Positions 54,479-63,000 are shown, numbered from the stretch's first letter. The stretch: 64,000 nt of DNA from Paramacrobiotus metropolitanus (GCF_019649055.1 NW_026570247.1:248001-312000), one strand, 5' to 3'. Program-made: numbers and translations. Notes: generated from the letters alone by a model not told the origin.

Positions 54479-54686
54479 TGTGCGTCGAGTTATCAGTCAG
54501 CATCATCGTGTTTAGAAAAGCTTGGGTAACATCCTTGGAAGCCTTAATGTCAATTTCAGTAATATTTCTGGCCCCCGCCCACGTTGAATATATTTGCAAC
54601 GTATAAAAACTTAACAGCAAGCCAAACATAATCACCCAAAAAATGGCGCTTATGACCTGCTTTTTATTAATGCTTGATAAGTCCAT
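54471..54686 (-). CDS. Small single-pass membrane protein of the Polinton (2)
   Basis: 71 codons from ATG 54686. A basic start (Lys-Lys) is followed by a membrane segment at residues 11-32 (Ala-Ile-Phe-Trp-Val-Ile-Met-Phe-Gly-Leu-Leu-Leu-Ser-Phe-Tyr). Then comes a short soluble part with two Asn-x-Thr/Ser glycosylation-type sites. The gene starts 20 bp inside the 3' end of the protease gene and its end overlaps the next small membrane gene, so the three are probably co-expressed. Confidence 0.6.
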   Translation of the reverse strand: MDLSSINKKQVISAIFWVIMFGLLLSFYTLQIYSTWAGARNITEIDIKASKDVTQAFLNTMMLTDNSTHNG

Positions 54687-55164
54687 TTATAAAATTTCGA
54701 TCTCTCACTCTAGTTCCCAAACTAAAAAACTTGTTAACGAATTTGCAAACAAATTTGTCGTTCATTCCTTTATGTTTGGTTAAGGCTGACATCACGTCGA
54801 CGTACGAAAATCCATAGCTTCGTAATGTAACAAAGAACATACAATACTGTCCACATACAGTACTATCCTCGTTCTGTCGTTCTGTATTAGACATTGTAAC
54901 AAAATCGTCTCCCATCCACTGTTTTATATGCGTTGAATATATGGCTGGGTTTTGTCCGTACGAGTCGAAAGCCTCAATCAGTCCTGGTGATATACAATAA
55001 AAAGCAACCCAGTGTTGCCCCGGCTTTCCTTCAGGCTCAGTATTTACAACATATGCACCGGGAAACTCCTTTTCAGGGATTTTGTCTGCTGAAAATACGC
55101 CAACAAAAACTTCGCGAATCTTAGGATCCTGACGCAGTGCGTTCTCAATTTGAAAGTTGTTCAT
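54667..55164 (-). CDS. Adenain-like cysteine protease (capsid maturation)
   Basis: 165 codons from ATG 55164, overlapping the capsid stop as ATGA. The catalytic set of the adenovirus-type (Ulp1-like) protease is present in order: His51 in Gln-His-Trp-Val-Ala-Phe, an acidic residue at Glu64/Asp67 (Glu-Ala-Phe-Asp-Ser-Tyr-Gly), and Cys108 in Ser-Thr-Val-Cys-Gly-Gln-Tyr-Cys. Such enzymes cleave capsid precursors and are a Polinton hallmark. Length is slightly below the usual 180-210. The frame is intact. Confidence 0.85.
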   Translation of the reverse strand: MNNFQIENALRQDPKIREVFVGVFSADKIPEKEFPGAYVVNTEPEGKPGQHWVAFYCISPGLIEAFDSYGQNPAIYSTHIKQWMGDDFVTMSNTERQNEDSTVCGQYCMFFVTLRSYGFSYVDVMSALTKHKGMNDKFVCKFVNKFFSLGTRVRDRNFINGLIKH

Positions 55165-56513
55165 GGTGCAAAATCGAAAATTACTTGACGGTTATTGTTT
55201 ATTTCAATAACGTTGTCGTATATAAGCATTGCAATGCAAACCACGTTTTCTTCAAGTCCTTTCGCAAATTTCAAGTGTATATTTAAATTTCCATGCCGAG
55301 ACAGTGACAATGCTCCTCGCCCTGTATGTCCACGTGTAAAATCAAATCCGTATAGACAGAAACCTCCCTTGTTGTAGTTTTCTCGATCAAATGGCAGCTC
55401 GCCTGCTCCTTCATTAAGACGTTCTAAGGTATCCAACAAGCCCTCGTATCCCTGAATTGAGCTTCCCTTCTCATAGTTTAAATTGTACCCTTGCGTGGGA
55501 AACAGTTGACCGTCAATTTCTGCTACTAAACTAGTTAAGTTGCAATGAATGAAATTGAACGGTGATGAGATTACTTCTCCGGCAAACGAACGACTGGGCA
55601 CCATTCCAAATATCATTACTTTTGGAAGCTGACCAATCACAATATTAGACCAGACCGCTTGCTGCTGGCCTAACATTAACGTGTGTTCACGCATTACCAC
55701 ACGCTCAATGTGGTATTTCGCTGTCGTACTGAGTAATTGCTTACTCATCGCAGTCAAAAAGTCGGGCGAAGGTTCGTATTTACGTATTTTTAATCGGGGA
55801 TTTCTAATTGCAACTGTTTTGGGTCCATTATTTTCGCCGTCTGCTATAAATGCCAATGCGTTTCTATTCCGCACAAGCTTTATGCTTAATTCTATCCCCG
55901 GAATTAGCGGCTTATCTTGCTGGAAAAGGTCACAATGCAGCTTTCCTGAAAGCTGTAAAGGTTTGAACTTTTGGATCCAGTTTCTTCGAGTGTTAGCACC
56001 GTCGCTATGGAAACGGTTGTGCTTTGGTTCTTCGGTCGGTGTGTAATGTATTTGGGTTTTGTCAAAGTTATTGTCCAATGTAAAACCTGACATTGTAAGT
56101 TGTGACTTTTGCGCCTGGGTTGTGAATCCCAGTAAAGTTTCCAAGTACGCTCGGTAATGGTACACTGTGCTGGTATCGGTTATATTTCTGCCACCAATTG
56201 TAATCGTTACCGAATGAAATAAGCTGTGCAAGGTATTGTTGATCGGCGCCAAACAATCAGCATCCTTGATTTCGGTTCCATCCTTATTAGTAACATGGAG
56301 ATCACAGGTAAACCGTATGTCTGCAAGGCTAACGAGCTCGCTTAGTGACGGTGCAATAGTAAACACAATATCGTTCGCTTCATCGAAAGTAGCCTGCGCT
56401 GGTCCAGTATCATAATCTTTTGTGTTCCATCGTTCTGTTAGAGTTGCTGGTAGGTAAAATAAATGACTTTCCAAGAGCATTGATGGCTCCGATCCCGCTT
56501 CAATCATCGCCAT
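55161..56513 (-). CDS. Polinton major capsid protein (double jelly-roll)
   Basis: 450 intact codons from ATG 56513. The sequence follows the Polinton capsid pattern annotated in many animal genomes as 'F54H12.2-like': Ala-Pro-Ile-Asn-Asn-x-Leu-His-Ser-Leu-Phe near residue 90, Tyr-Arg-Ala-Tyr-Leu-Glu-Thr-Leu-Leu, then Leu-x-Gly-Lys-Leu-His-Cys-Asp-Leu-Phe, Gly-Gln-Leu-Pro-Lys, and a C-terminal Phe-Asp-Phe-Thr. These proteins are predicted to form trimeric hexon-like capsomers. Its stop overlaps the protease start by ATGA. A complete, uninterrupted capsid gene stands out among the frame-broken neighbours. Confidence 0.92.
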   Translation of the reverse strand: MAMIEAGSEPSMLLESHLFYLPATLTERWNTKDYDTGPAQATFDEANDIVFTIAPSLSELVSLADIRFTCDLHVTNKDGTEIKDADCLAPINNTLHSLFHSVTITIGGRNITDTSTVYHYRAYLETLLGFTTQAQKSQLTMSGFTLDNNFDKTQIHYTPTEEPKHNRFHSDGANTRRNWIQKFKPLQLSGKLHCDLFQQDKPLIPGIELSIKLVRNRNALAFIADGENNGPKTVAIRNPRLKIRKYEPSPDFLTAMSKQLLSTTAKYHIERVVMREHTLMLGQQQAVWSNIVIGQLPKVMIFGMVPSRSFAGEVISSPFNFIHCNLTSLVAEIDGQLFPTQGYNLNYEKGSSIQGYEGLLDTLERLNEGAGELPFDRENYNKGGFCLYGFDFTRGHTGRGALSLSRHGNLNIHLKFAKGLEENVVCIAMLIYDNVIEINNNRQVIFDFAP

Positions 56514-56519
56514 TCTTAA

Positions 56520-56955
56520 AACCTATTGGCGATGGCGTCAATGGCTTTTTGACGTTTTGTTCGTTTTTTGCTTTTGCGTTTTACAGAGCGTTTCGACACT
56601 CGATGTAAATTACGACGCTTTGTCCGCCTGCGTCGACGTTTTCTCCGCCCTTAATGCCCATCTCACTGTCTTGAGATTGCCTCAGTTTTTTGTTGACTTT
56701 CTCTACTGCTTGGTCAATGACAGATTCTACTGCTTTAGAAGCCACTGTTTTCATATGTGGGTGAGCTTTTGTTACAAGGTTGGAGATATACGGTGCTGCC
56801 TTGCTAAATAGACCTTTTGCAAATCCTATGACGCGTCCCCAGAAGCTTCCTCCACTAATCGGCGCTCCTCTGTACCTTGGCATTCCAAAGCCATGTTGCT
56901 TGGCAAATAGCTCTGTATACCGCGTCTCGCTGAAGGAATGTTCTTTTAACACCAT
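56520..56955 (-). pseudogene. pVI-like minor virion protein with basic tail, frame-broken
   Basis: The ATG at 56955 lies 10 bp inside the end of the penton-like gene. The first 100 codons include a Gly/Tyr-rich start and an amphipathic, helix-prone middle (Gly-Arg-Val-Ile-Gly-Phe-Ala-Lys-Gly-Leu-Phe). This resembles pVI-like proteins placed between penton and capsid genes in Polintons. The frame ends at 56581, but a neighbouring frame from about 56640 to 56520 codes for a strongly Arg/Lys-rich tail, as expected for a DNA-binding virion protein. A one-base break at a run of four A near 56636 separates them. Confidence 0.6.
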
Positions 56956-57797
56956 TCTTTAATGTTTTTTCGGTCTGAAATGTAACTTAATAACTGCCGT
57001 GCCTGCATGAAATCTGATTTCATCCCTCGATCATCCAACACTTCGATCGCTACTGTGCTAAATGTTTGTTTTAGAACAGGGACGTAATGAGGATTTTCAA
57101 AGCGCATTATTGTACTATCAAACGAACTGGCCGACGAGCATAATGTGCGTAAAACGGGCACCATTGCGTCCCCTAACAGACCATATTCGGCTAAGTCACA
57201 GTAGATGTGAAGTAGTCGGCAGTGTTGAGAGTGGCGTAGCGCAAACGGTTCCTCTTCTATACCGGAATAGGGGTATAAGTTGTACAGACCAAGTGTTCGC
57301 GTATATTCCGGTCCTTCATAGGTAAGTTGTGTATCGCGACGTACAACAAGTTGCGCAGATTCACCATTGATGCGTATTATACCAAACGGTAGCTTTTGAA
57401 ACCGTTTTAATGCTTCCTCGCTTTCTTTCTCTGACTTTGGAAGAACCTCTTTAATAAGATCAAGGGTGCTAAACGGGAAGTCTACTGCACGGGATACTCG
57501 TGGGTTTACTACTAAGAGCTCGTTAACGCTACGTATAAGATCGTATTCGTCTCTGTAAGATATTCGGCTAGGAAGCACGCGGACTTCAGTCGTAGGCATC
57601 CAAGGTTTGCCAATCGCAACTTTAAGCTGGGTGTGGAAGCGCATTTCCATTGGTGGAAGAATAATTTCTGACAAACCGACTTCCCAAGATCCATCTAAAT
57701 CAATTGGACGAGCTAATTGTGTAATAAAATTACCTGCTCTATTGTCAGGAAACAACTGATGTGATGCCGAACTCGGCAGTGACATATAAAAACTCAT
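56946..57797 (-). CDS. Penton-like minor capsid protein
   Basis: 283 intact codons from ATG 57797, overlapping the integrase stop as ATGA. The N-terminus (Phe-Pro-Asp-Asn-Arg-Ala-Gly-Asn-Phe, then Ser-Trp-Glu-Val-Gly-Leu-Ser-Glu-Ile-Ile-Leu-Pro-Pro) is the conserved opening of the single-jelly-roll vertex protein of Polintons. Position next to the pVI-like and major capsid genes agrees. It would occupy the fivefold vertices of the particle. Confidence 0.78.
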   Translation of the reverse strand: MSFYMSLPSSASHQLFPDNRAGNFITQLARPIDLDGSWEVGLSEIILPPMEMRFHTQLKVAIGKPWMPTTEVRVLPSRISYRDEYDLIRSVNELLVVNPRVSRAVDFPFSTLDLIKEVLPKSEKESEEALKRFQKLPFGIIRINGESAQLVVRRDTQLTYEGPEYTRTLGLYNLYPYSGIEEEPFALRHSQHCRLLHIYCDLAEYGLLGDAMVPVLRTLCSSASSFDSTIMRFENPHYVPVLKQTFSTVAIEVLDDRGMKSDFMQARQLLSYISDRKNIKEWC

Positions 57798-58855
57798 TTT
57801 AGATTATCTTTATCTTCCCAAGAATCATAAGCTGGCCCGTAGCCGTACCATCGGACAAGGTACTGCTCTCGTCCTTTATGCTTTCTTGTCTTCAATATCC
57901 GTGATATTTTATGCATCGGGCGCTCCGTCATAATAAATTTCGATAATTCACTTGCATAAAATAAACCATCTACCGGCTCTCCATTCAAATCAGCGACTTC
58001 ATATAAGTATATCTTTCCCTTAGAGAAAACATTAATCACTTTAAATATTTCCTCTGTAAAATTTGTTTCATATCCTTTTTCAAACGTGAGTTTTTTCTTT
58101 GCAAGTCGTACATAGTCTCCTTGTGTAAATACTGGCTTGGTCTGCCGTTCAAGTTGTTGCTCGTCAATCATTTTCTGTCGAATAATACGTGCTTCGTCTA
58201 GTCCAACTTCACTAGGTGCAAAGCCTGTTGTTGAGTGTACAGAGTTATTGTACGACTCAATTACATTAGGAAGCACATCAATATACCTATAGGTTTGATT
58301 CTCGGTCATGTATACATGCAAACGCTCTTTGATAGTTCGATTTAGACGCTCGACCATAGCACACTTTATATCATCATTTTTGTAGTAAAGAAAATAACAC
58401 CGTTTTCCTTAAAAAATGTCTGCACTTCCTTTCCAATAAATTCTTTCCGTTATCGCTCTGGCAGCGATTAGGCGGTCCTTTCTCCTTGTATACATCAATA
58501 AGTGCAGCAACTATGTCTTTAGGTTTTTGGACGCAACCGGTATTGCCCAAGCATACCGTGAAAAGCAATCGATGCATGTCAACAAGTACCGTACCCCATC
58601 GTTCTCTTTATGAAATTTCTGCATATCTGCAAGGTCGATCTGATGTTGAGCATTCACATCAACACATATAATCTTTCTTCTTTTAAATTTTGAGCGATAC
58701 GGTCGGTGTTCCGTATACGTATCCTTTGACAGTAGATACCTTTTCACCTGCGCCCTTGTAAATCCATATTTACTGGCTTCATTGTACAGTCTTCCGACTC
58801 CACCCAAACTGCCTGGACTGGATGGATCCAGATACAGTTCATCCAGAGAAACCAT
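57794..58855 (-). pseudogene. Retroviral-type integrase with C-terminal chromodomain, broken in two places
   Basis: Three overlapping minus-strand frames together cover one integrase. 58855-58511 holds the N-terminal helical region and the first catalytic Asp (His-Gln-Ile-Asp-Leu-Ala-Asp-Met). 58577-58374 holds the second (Gln-Ser-Asp-Asn-Gly-Lys). 58357-57794 holds the third catalytic residue (Val-Glu-Arg-Leu-Asn-Arg-Thr) and a C-terminal chromodomain (Tyr-Leu-Val-Arg-Trp-Tyr-Gly-Tyr ... Asp-Ser-Trp-Glu). Breaks lie near 58540 and between 58374 and 58440. Chromodomain integrases are typical of Polintons. As written the gene cannot make an active enzyme; sequence error at short homopolymers is possible. 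Confidence 0.85.
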
Positions 58856-58959
58856 TATGCATAAGATATCCAGCCAGCGCCGCTTTGGTTATTTGTTTTC
58901 AACTTTTTTAATGGTGGCTGATTCTTCTCTGACCGTTTGGATCGTTTAACAATCTCTTC

Positions 58960-60040
58960 AGGTTTATGTAATATTGCTGGTACAGCTGTTTTCTATGCGC
59001 AATTGATGGTGTCCATATGTTAAAGCTTCATAGTTAAAACTGCGCTGTTCGTATGTTAAAGCGTCGGTGCGCTGTAAACACTAGCGGTATGTTCTAAAGA
59101 TGGTGTCGTTAAAGCTTTTCGGTTGCGCTGTTCGTATGTTAAAGCTGGTGTATGTCAAAGCGTTTTGGGAATTGGTGCGGTTAATCTAGGCTGTTCATAT
59201 GTCAATGCCTGAGGTACATGCGACTGTGCATAAACAAGCGCTGGCGCAGTATTGCTATTGAGTAACTGCGGCTGGTGGTATGTTAGCGCTTGTGCTGCTA
59301 CTGCAGGCTGCAGTGATAAATTTTGCGGTACGGCTGCTAGAGTGTGGACGGAATGCTCGTCATCGCTGTCTGGCCATTCTACTTGCGGAAGTGGCGCATT
59401 GTGAGCCAGCTCTAATGTTGGAGATGGGCTGCGTTTCTCCCAGTAAGGCAGTTCTGGCAACGGATTTTGATATGTGATTTGATTGAGTTGATGCGTCATA
59501 TTCTCTACCGCTGGAACAGCGTTGCCAGTTCGAAAATTGCGCGGTGGTCTTGGTCTCACACGCACCGGTTTAACCACACCTTTCTTCTCTTTCGATTTGT
59601 ACACGTGTTTCACAAGAGTTTTTCCCGGAACTGGAATGTAACTTGTTATCGGTACTGGGACAGGTACGTCTTTGTGACGTACTGAGTAATAGGATCGGAT
59701 TGTATTACTATTGGTGGAGCGTCGACCTGAGCCTGGTGATCAAATGATTCGGTTTTGGTCTGTCTCTGTATTCAGTTATTGGCTGGGTATCTACTTGTAC
59801 TCCGTGGTCTTGTGTTGGCCGCGACTGAAGTGGGTTGTCCGATACTGGTATACCCCGTTGTGGTGGTGCTGGTGGTGATGTAATCGATTCCGTAGGGATT
59901 TTAGCATGCGCCATACGGTTATCATTTTGTAAATGGCGTTCAACTTCGCTACGTATTTGATACGACTTTGTCCACGGAGTTGGACATGGTTTTATCACAT
60001 TGTTATATTCAGCTTCTGGCACAAGCACATAAGTTTTCAT
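58960..60040 (-). pseudogene. Polinton protein with conserved Met-Lys-Thr-Tyr-Val-Leu-Val-Pro start and Ala-Leu-Thr-Tyr repeats, frame-broken
   Basis: The ATG at 60040 (not the upstream open frame) starts a sequence of the type 'Leu-Val-Pro-Glu-x-x-Tyr' seen after the ATPase in many Polintons. It runs in frame to 59708. Collinear coding-like sequence continues in other frames through 59650-59155, and at reduced length to about 58960, where at least five copies of Ala-Leu-(Thr/Val)-Tyr-x-Gln occur, so one long Pro/Gln-rich gene is probably split by two or three shifts. The function of this family is unknown. The repeats are tandem and look unstable. Confidence 0.45.
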
Positions 60041-60084
60041 TTTGAAATAAATGTGGATAATAATGTTCCAAGGATTGGAAGCAA

Positions 60085-60356
60085 TGCACTTATAAAACCG
60101 CCCTTTGCTGTAAAATCTTTTGCTTTCTTTTACGTGGTATGTCACGGCTTGCCAGACGCTTAATGCTTGTTGCATACTTTTTGGCTAGTGTCAGTTGCGC
60201 TTTGCTTAACCCGGTAGGATTTTTCAAAAGATTCAAACACGCCTCTTCTATAGCAAGCAACTGTTTTGTCGTTGATTGTGCAAAATAATTCCTGCGTTGA
60301 AGAGGTGTCATAGCCTGCAAAGCCCTAACTACGTCAAAAATATCAGCAGGCTTCAT
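60085..60356 (-). pseudogene. Small helical Polinton protein, C-terminus out of frame
   Basis: The ATG at 60356 overlaps the ATPase stop as ATGA. The 88-codon frame matches a small conserved Polinton protein: an N-terminal helix (Ile-Phe-Asp-Val-Val-Arg-Ala-Leu), Gln-Arg-Arg-Asn-Tyr-Phe, Glu-Ala-Cys-Leu-Asn-Leu-Leu-Lys, and a basic Lys-Arg-Lys-Gln-Lys. In that family a Gly-Gly-Phe plus hydrophobic tail follows. Here that tail is readable only in the adjacent frame, so one base is out of register near 60110. Unknown function, possibly a membrane-active or virion protein. Confidence 0.6.
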
Positions 60357-60982
60357 TGCGTGTATATGCGTCTATGTGTAAACATATGCGATTGTAATCG
60401 TAAATTGTCCGGTGTTTCTGAGCGTAAATTAACAACTAAATAGCCAAATGGTTCCTTAATGGCCTTTCGGTATGCTTCTTCTAAGTGCTTCATTCCGAGT
60501 TGTCTTGCCAAAACACGAATTTGTTGTAGATCTCGCACAGATTTAAATAAAATTAAGTACTGAGCGTTCAGTGTTATATCGCGCATTGCTTTGCCTTGTT
60601 TGAAAAGATTTTGAGACGTAAATATTGCGGTTATATTCTTGTGGTGAACATCACGAGTAAAAAGAGTTGACGCTTTTACACTGCTTGATAATTCTTCCAT
60701 TAAATCGTATAAGATTAGCAAGGTTGGTTTATTATAATCAAAAAATCCATCATCAAAAAGTTTATTAAAATCAGAAACTAATTCTATTGATGGAGGGAAT
60801 TCCTTGAACTCATTTTGCCACGTTCCGTATGCGTAGACAATGCGCTTGGGGCACGGGTAGAAGTATTTTTCTGGAGTTTTCAATAGTTCTACTATTAAAG
60901 TGGATTTCCCTGACATGGTTGGACCACTTACGTAAACTGAACACGGTGTTTTAAATCTGAAATCAAAGCGGATACGTTCCAT
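60353..60982 (-). CDS. Genome-packaging ATPase (FtsK/HerA-type, A32-like)
   Basis: 209 intact codons from ATG 60982. Walker A is Gly-Pro-Thr-Met-Ser-Gly-Lys-Ser-Thr at about residues 20-28. Walker B is Leu-Leu-Ile-Leu-Tyr-Asp-Leu-Met-Glu-Glu near residue 90. A conserved Thr-Ser-Gln-Asn-Leu-Phe block follows near residue 121. This is the packaging ATPase found in Polintons, adintoviruses and larger relatives, which pumps DNA into the capsid. It heads the tightly packed structural block and is preceded by intergenic element B at 61108-61133. Confidence 0.9.
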   Translation of the reverse strand: MERIRFDFRFKTPCSVYVSGPTMSGKSTLIVELLKTPEKYFYPCPKRIVYAYGTWQNEFKEFPPSIELVSDFNKLFDDGFFDYNKPTLLILYDLMEELSSSVKASTLFTRDVHHKNITAIFTSQNLFKQGKAMRDITLNAQYLILFKSVRDLQQIRVLARQLGMKHLEEAYRKAIKEPFGYLVVNLRSETPDNLRLQSHMFTHRRIYTQ

Positions 60983-61070
60983 TTCTTCGCTTCCGTTTAT
61001 TTTATCGACTATTCGAAAATATTCATTACGTTTTCCTCGCTAAATGAGCAAATGACCAAAACAGAAACGA

Positions 61071-61133
61071 GTTCAACCTGGCCGAAGACAAGTTAAACCC
61101 GCCACAGTTTTGGGGCATGGCCCTCTTTTTTTT
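61071..61133. promoter_or_regulatory. Repeated intergenic element B, copy 2
   Basis: CAACCTGGCCGAAGACAAG followed by TTTTGGGGCATGGCCCTC and eight T. The stem GGGC/GCCC is kept although the loop differs from the other copies (ATG instead of AAC). It lies between the TBP-like gene and the packaging ATPase. Confidence 0.7.
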
Positions 61134-61326
61134 GGAACAGTTTTAGAGTTTTTTATCTAATAAATCCAACCCAAAGAAAGTACAAAATTTTCTAGAAAGA
61201 AAATACAATTTTAACAACTGTTTGCATGGTAATGCTATACAATGAACGAAGAATTAATGTCTTGAAAACGGTTAAGAAAATCTCCGAAAACAACGGCGCC
61301 AATGATCTAAAAATGACAGTATAATT

Positions 61327-62610
61327 CTAAAAATGTAGGAGTTTTATCAAACCAATCAAACAAATCCATTTCCATGTTGTCTGTGCAAGCCGGACTCTGA
61401 ACGATTTGTTCCACAGAACTAAGAGAATCGTCTGTTTGCAGCTCCTCCTTCGTAGCAGCTGCAGTGTCTTGACCTTTTCAAACCATTCAAATAAGTCTTC
61501 ACTTTCACCAACGCAGGGCGGGCTTAGAACGATTTGGTCTACCCAGGCAAGAGGGTCGTCTGTCTGCGGCGTTTCTTTGGTATCGGCTACAGTGTCCTGG
61601 ACTCTTTCAAACCAATCAAATAAATCCTCATCTTTTGCAGTACACATTGGGCTAAGAACAATTTCGTCCACCCACGCCAGGTAATCTTCAGTGGTGGTAT
61701 TCACCTCAGTCTTACCCGGTTCGTTTAAGCAGTCTTTCGCAGACGAAATTTCATCGTCTAAAATTGTAATCCATTTATCCAAATCACTGTTGTCTTCCAC
61801 TTTTATTAGTTGGGATGGCTCAGTTTCGGTTGGCTTTAAATCCGTTCGGTCTGGTTGAGTTGTACTTTGTGCGCTTGGAGGTGCCGTCTTCTGCTTAACC
61901 GGTCTCGAGCTATCTGGTTCTGATGCTTGTCTCTTACGTTTCCCTGTCTTTGCTTTGGCATGATTGACTGCCTTAGTTGTTTCGACCGGTTCAGATTCTA
62001 AAATCTCCTTATCGAAATCAACAAACCACTTCTCCCATTCATGCGTGTTCAACGATTTCCGATTTCTACGTGGTGGTGGTGGAGGCATTTCAGCTCCAGG
62101 AGGAGGCGGATGCGCTGGTAATGTAGCCTTGAGACGGGCAATGCATTCTTCCACAGCTTTTTCGGTCTTGGCGCCCATGATCACACATTTGCCGGTACTG
62201 AAAACTTTCACTGTGGTTCCAAGATCATCGTAACGCAATTGAACATTATCAATTCGCTCCGGTTCATACCATAGTTTGTTTGCGGATGCAAACTTAAACA
62301 GATTTATCGGAAATTCTTGCTGATGTGTAGCCATAATATTTGCGGTCTTCTTATCCAAGATGTTAGCAGAGTAACCCAAATGCGTTAAACGTGCCCGATA
62401 ACGTTTGACAAGATTACGCACTTCCAGTTCATTTGATCCACCGTTAATGATCGCTTTTCCAGATCTAAAAACCTGAATGTAACTTCCGTCTTTGGATGTA
62501 AGAATAACTGCATTGAAATCTTTAACAGGACGAGAAGCTGTTGATCGAGCAATATGTCTCAAATCAAACTGGCAGTCGAACGTTAGGACAGTAATAATGT
62601 GGTGAATCAT
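61327..62610 (-). CDS. TATA-binding protein homologue with acidic repeat tail, encoded on the Polinton
   Basis: 427 codons from ATG 62610. Residues 1-95 and 96-168 are the two direct repeats of the TBP saddle: Asp-Leu-Arg-His-Ile-Ala, Phe-Asn-Ala-Val-Ile, Phe-Arg-Ser-Gly-Lys-Ala at 48-53, Leu-Gly-Tyr near 80; then Phe-Pro-Ile-Asn-Leu, Tyr-Glu-Pro-Glu at 115-118 and Phe-Ser-Thr-Gly-Lys-Cys with Met-Gly-Ala-Lys at 137-148. TBP binds TATA-type promoters for RNA polymerase II. A proline stretch and a 240-residue acidic tail follow, with recurring Leu-Ala-Trp-Val-Asp and Asp-Leu-Phe-Asp-Trp-Phe, resembling acidic activation domains. A one-base break near 61470 puts a further repeat out of frame. 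It has motif A upstream and no introns. A captured host gene is likely. Confidence 0.9.
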   Translation of the reverse strand: MIHHIITVLTFDCQFDLRHIARSTASRPVKDFNAVILTSKDGSYIQVFRSGKAIINGGSNELEVRNLVKRYRARLTHLGYSANILDKKTANIMATHQQEFPINLFKFASANKLWYEPERIDNVQLRYDDLGTTVKVFSTGKCVIMGAKTEKAVEECIARLKATLPAHPPPPGAEMPPPPPRRNRKSLNTHEWEKWFVDFDKEILESEPVETTKAVNHAKAKTGKRKRQASEPDSSRPVKQKTAPPSAQSTTQPDRTDLKPTETEPSQLIKVEDNSDLDKWITILDDEISSAKDCLNEPGKTEVNTTTEDYLAWVDEIVLSPMCTAKDEDLFDWFERVQDTVADTKETPQTDDPLAWVDQIVLSPPCVGESEDLFEWFEKVKTLQLLRRRSCKQTILLVLWNKSFRVRLAQTTWKWICLIGLIKLLHF

Positions 62611-62696
62611 TTTAGCAAAAGATATTCAAAACTTTGAAACAGGAAAAGTTGAAACTAAAAGATAGGTTCGGTTTCGCGAAGCTACATGTACTTTTA

Positions 62697-62726
62697 GCAG
62701 TATTTTTCTTAAGGACTTCTGTCACT
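62697..62726 (-). promoter_or_regulatory. Upstream motif A, copy 3 (before the TBP gene)
   Basis: On the minus strand AGTGACAGAAGTCCTTAAG followed by AAAAATA. The GTGACAGAAGTC core equals copies 1 and 2; the distal TATA-like half is weaker. It lies 91-115 bp before the ATG at 62610. Confidence 0.6.
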
Positions 62727-62804
62727 GCAAATTGACCACTGTCCAGACAAAAAGGCGTAAACATTTCACCCAACAGCCAATGAGTGTATCCCAAAACCGC
62801 AGTG

Positions 62805-62870
62805 CTTTCAGCCTGGCCGTAGACAAGCTAAGAGAAATGCAGATTTGGGGCAACGCCCTCTTTTTTTTTG
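62805..62870. promoter_or_regulatory. Repeated intergenic element B, copy 3
   Basis: CAGCCTGGCCGTAGACAAG followed by ATTTGGGGCAACGCCCTC and nine T. It matches copy 2 along more than 60 bp and copy 1 in the core. It lies between the gene at 63001 and the TBP-like gene. Confidence 0.7.
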
Positions 62871-63000
62871 GCTTTTCTATTTGTCTATACTAGATGCTGC
62901 TGTACAAATCTACCTAGTTGTATATTACCTGACAGTGAGAGAAAAAGGGGTATTTTTACTGCTTTCATGCTAACGGAATAGAAGAACTAATTATTTGAAA

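Noticed and set aside
61327-62610. TBP gene as an ordinary host gene next to the element
   Set aside because: It lies between Polinton genes on the same strand, has no introns, and shares its upstream motif with three other genes of the element.
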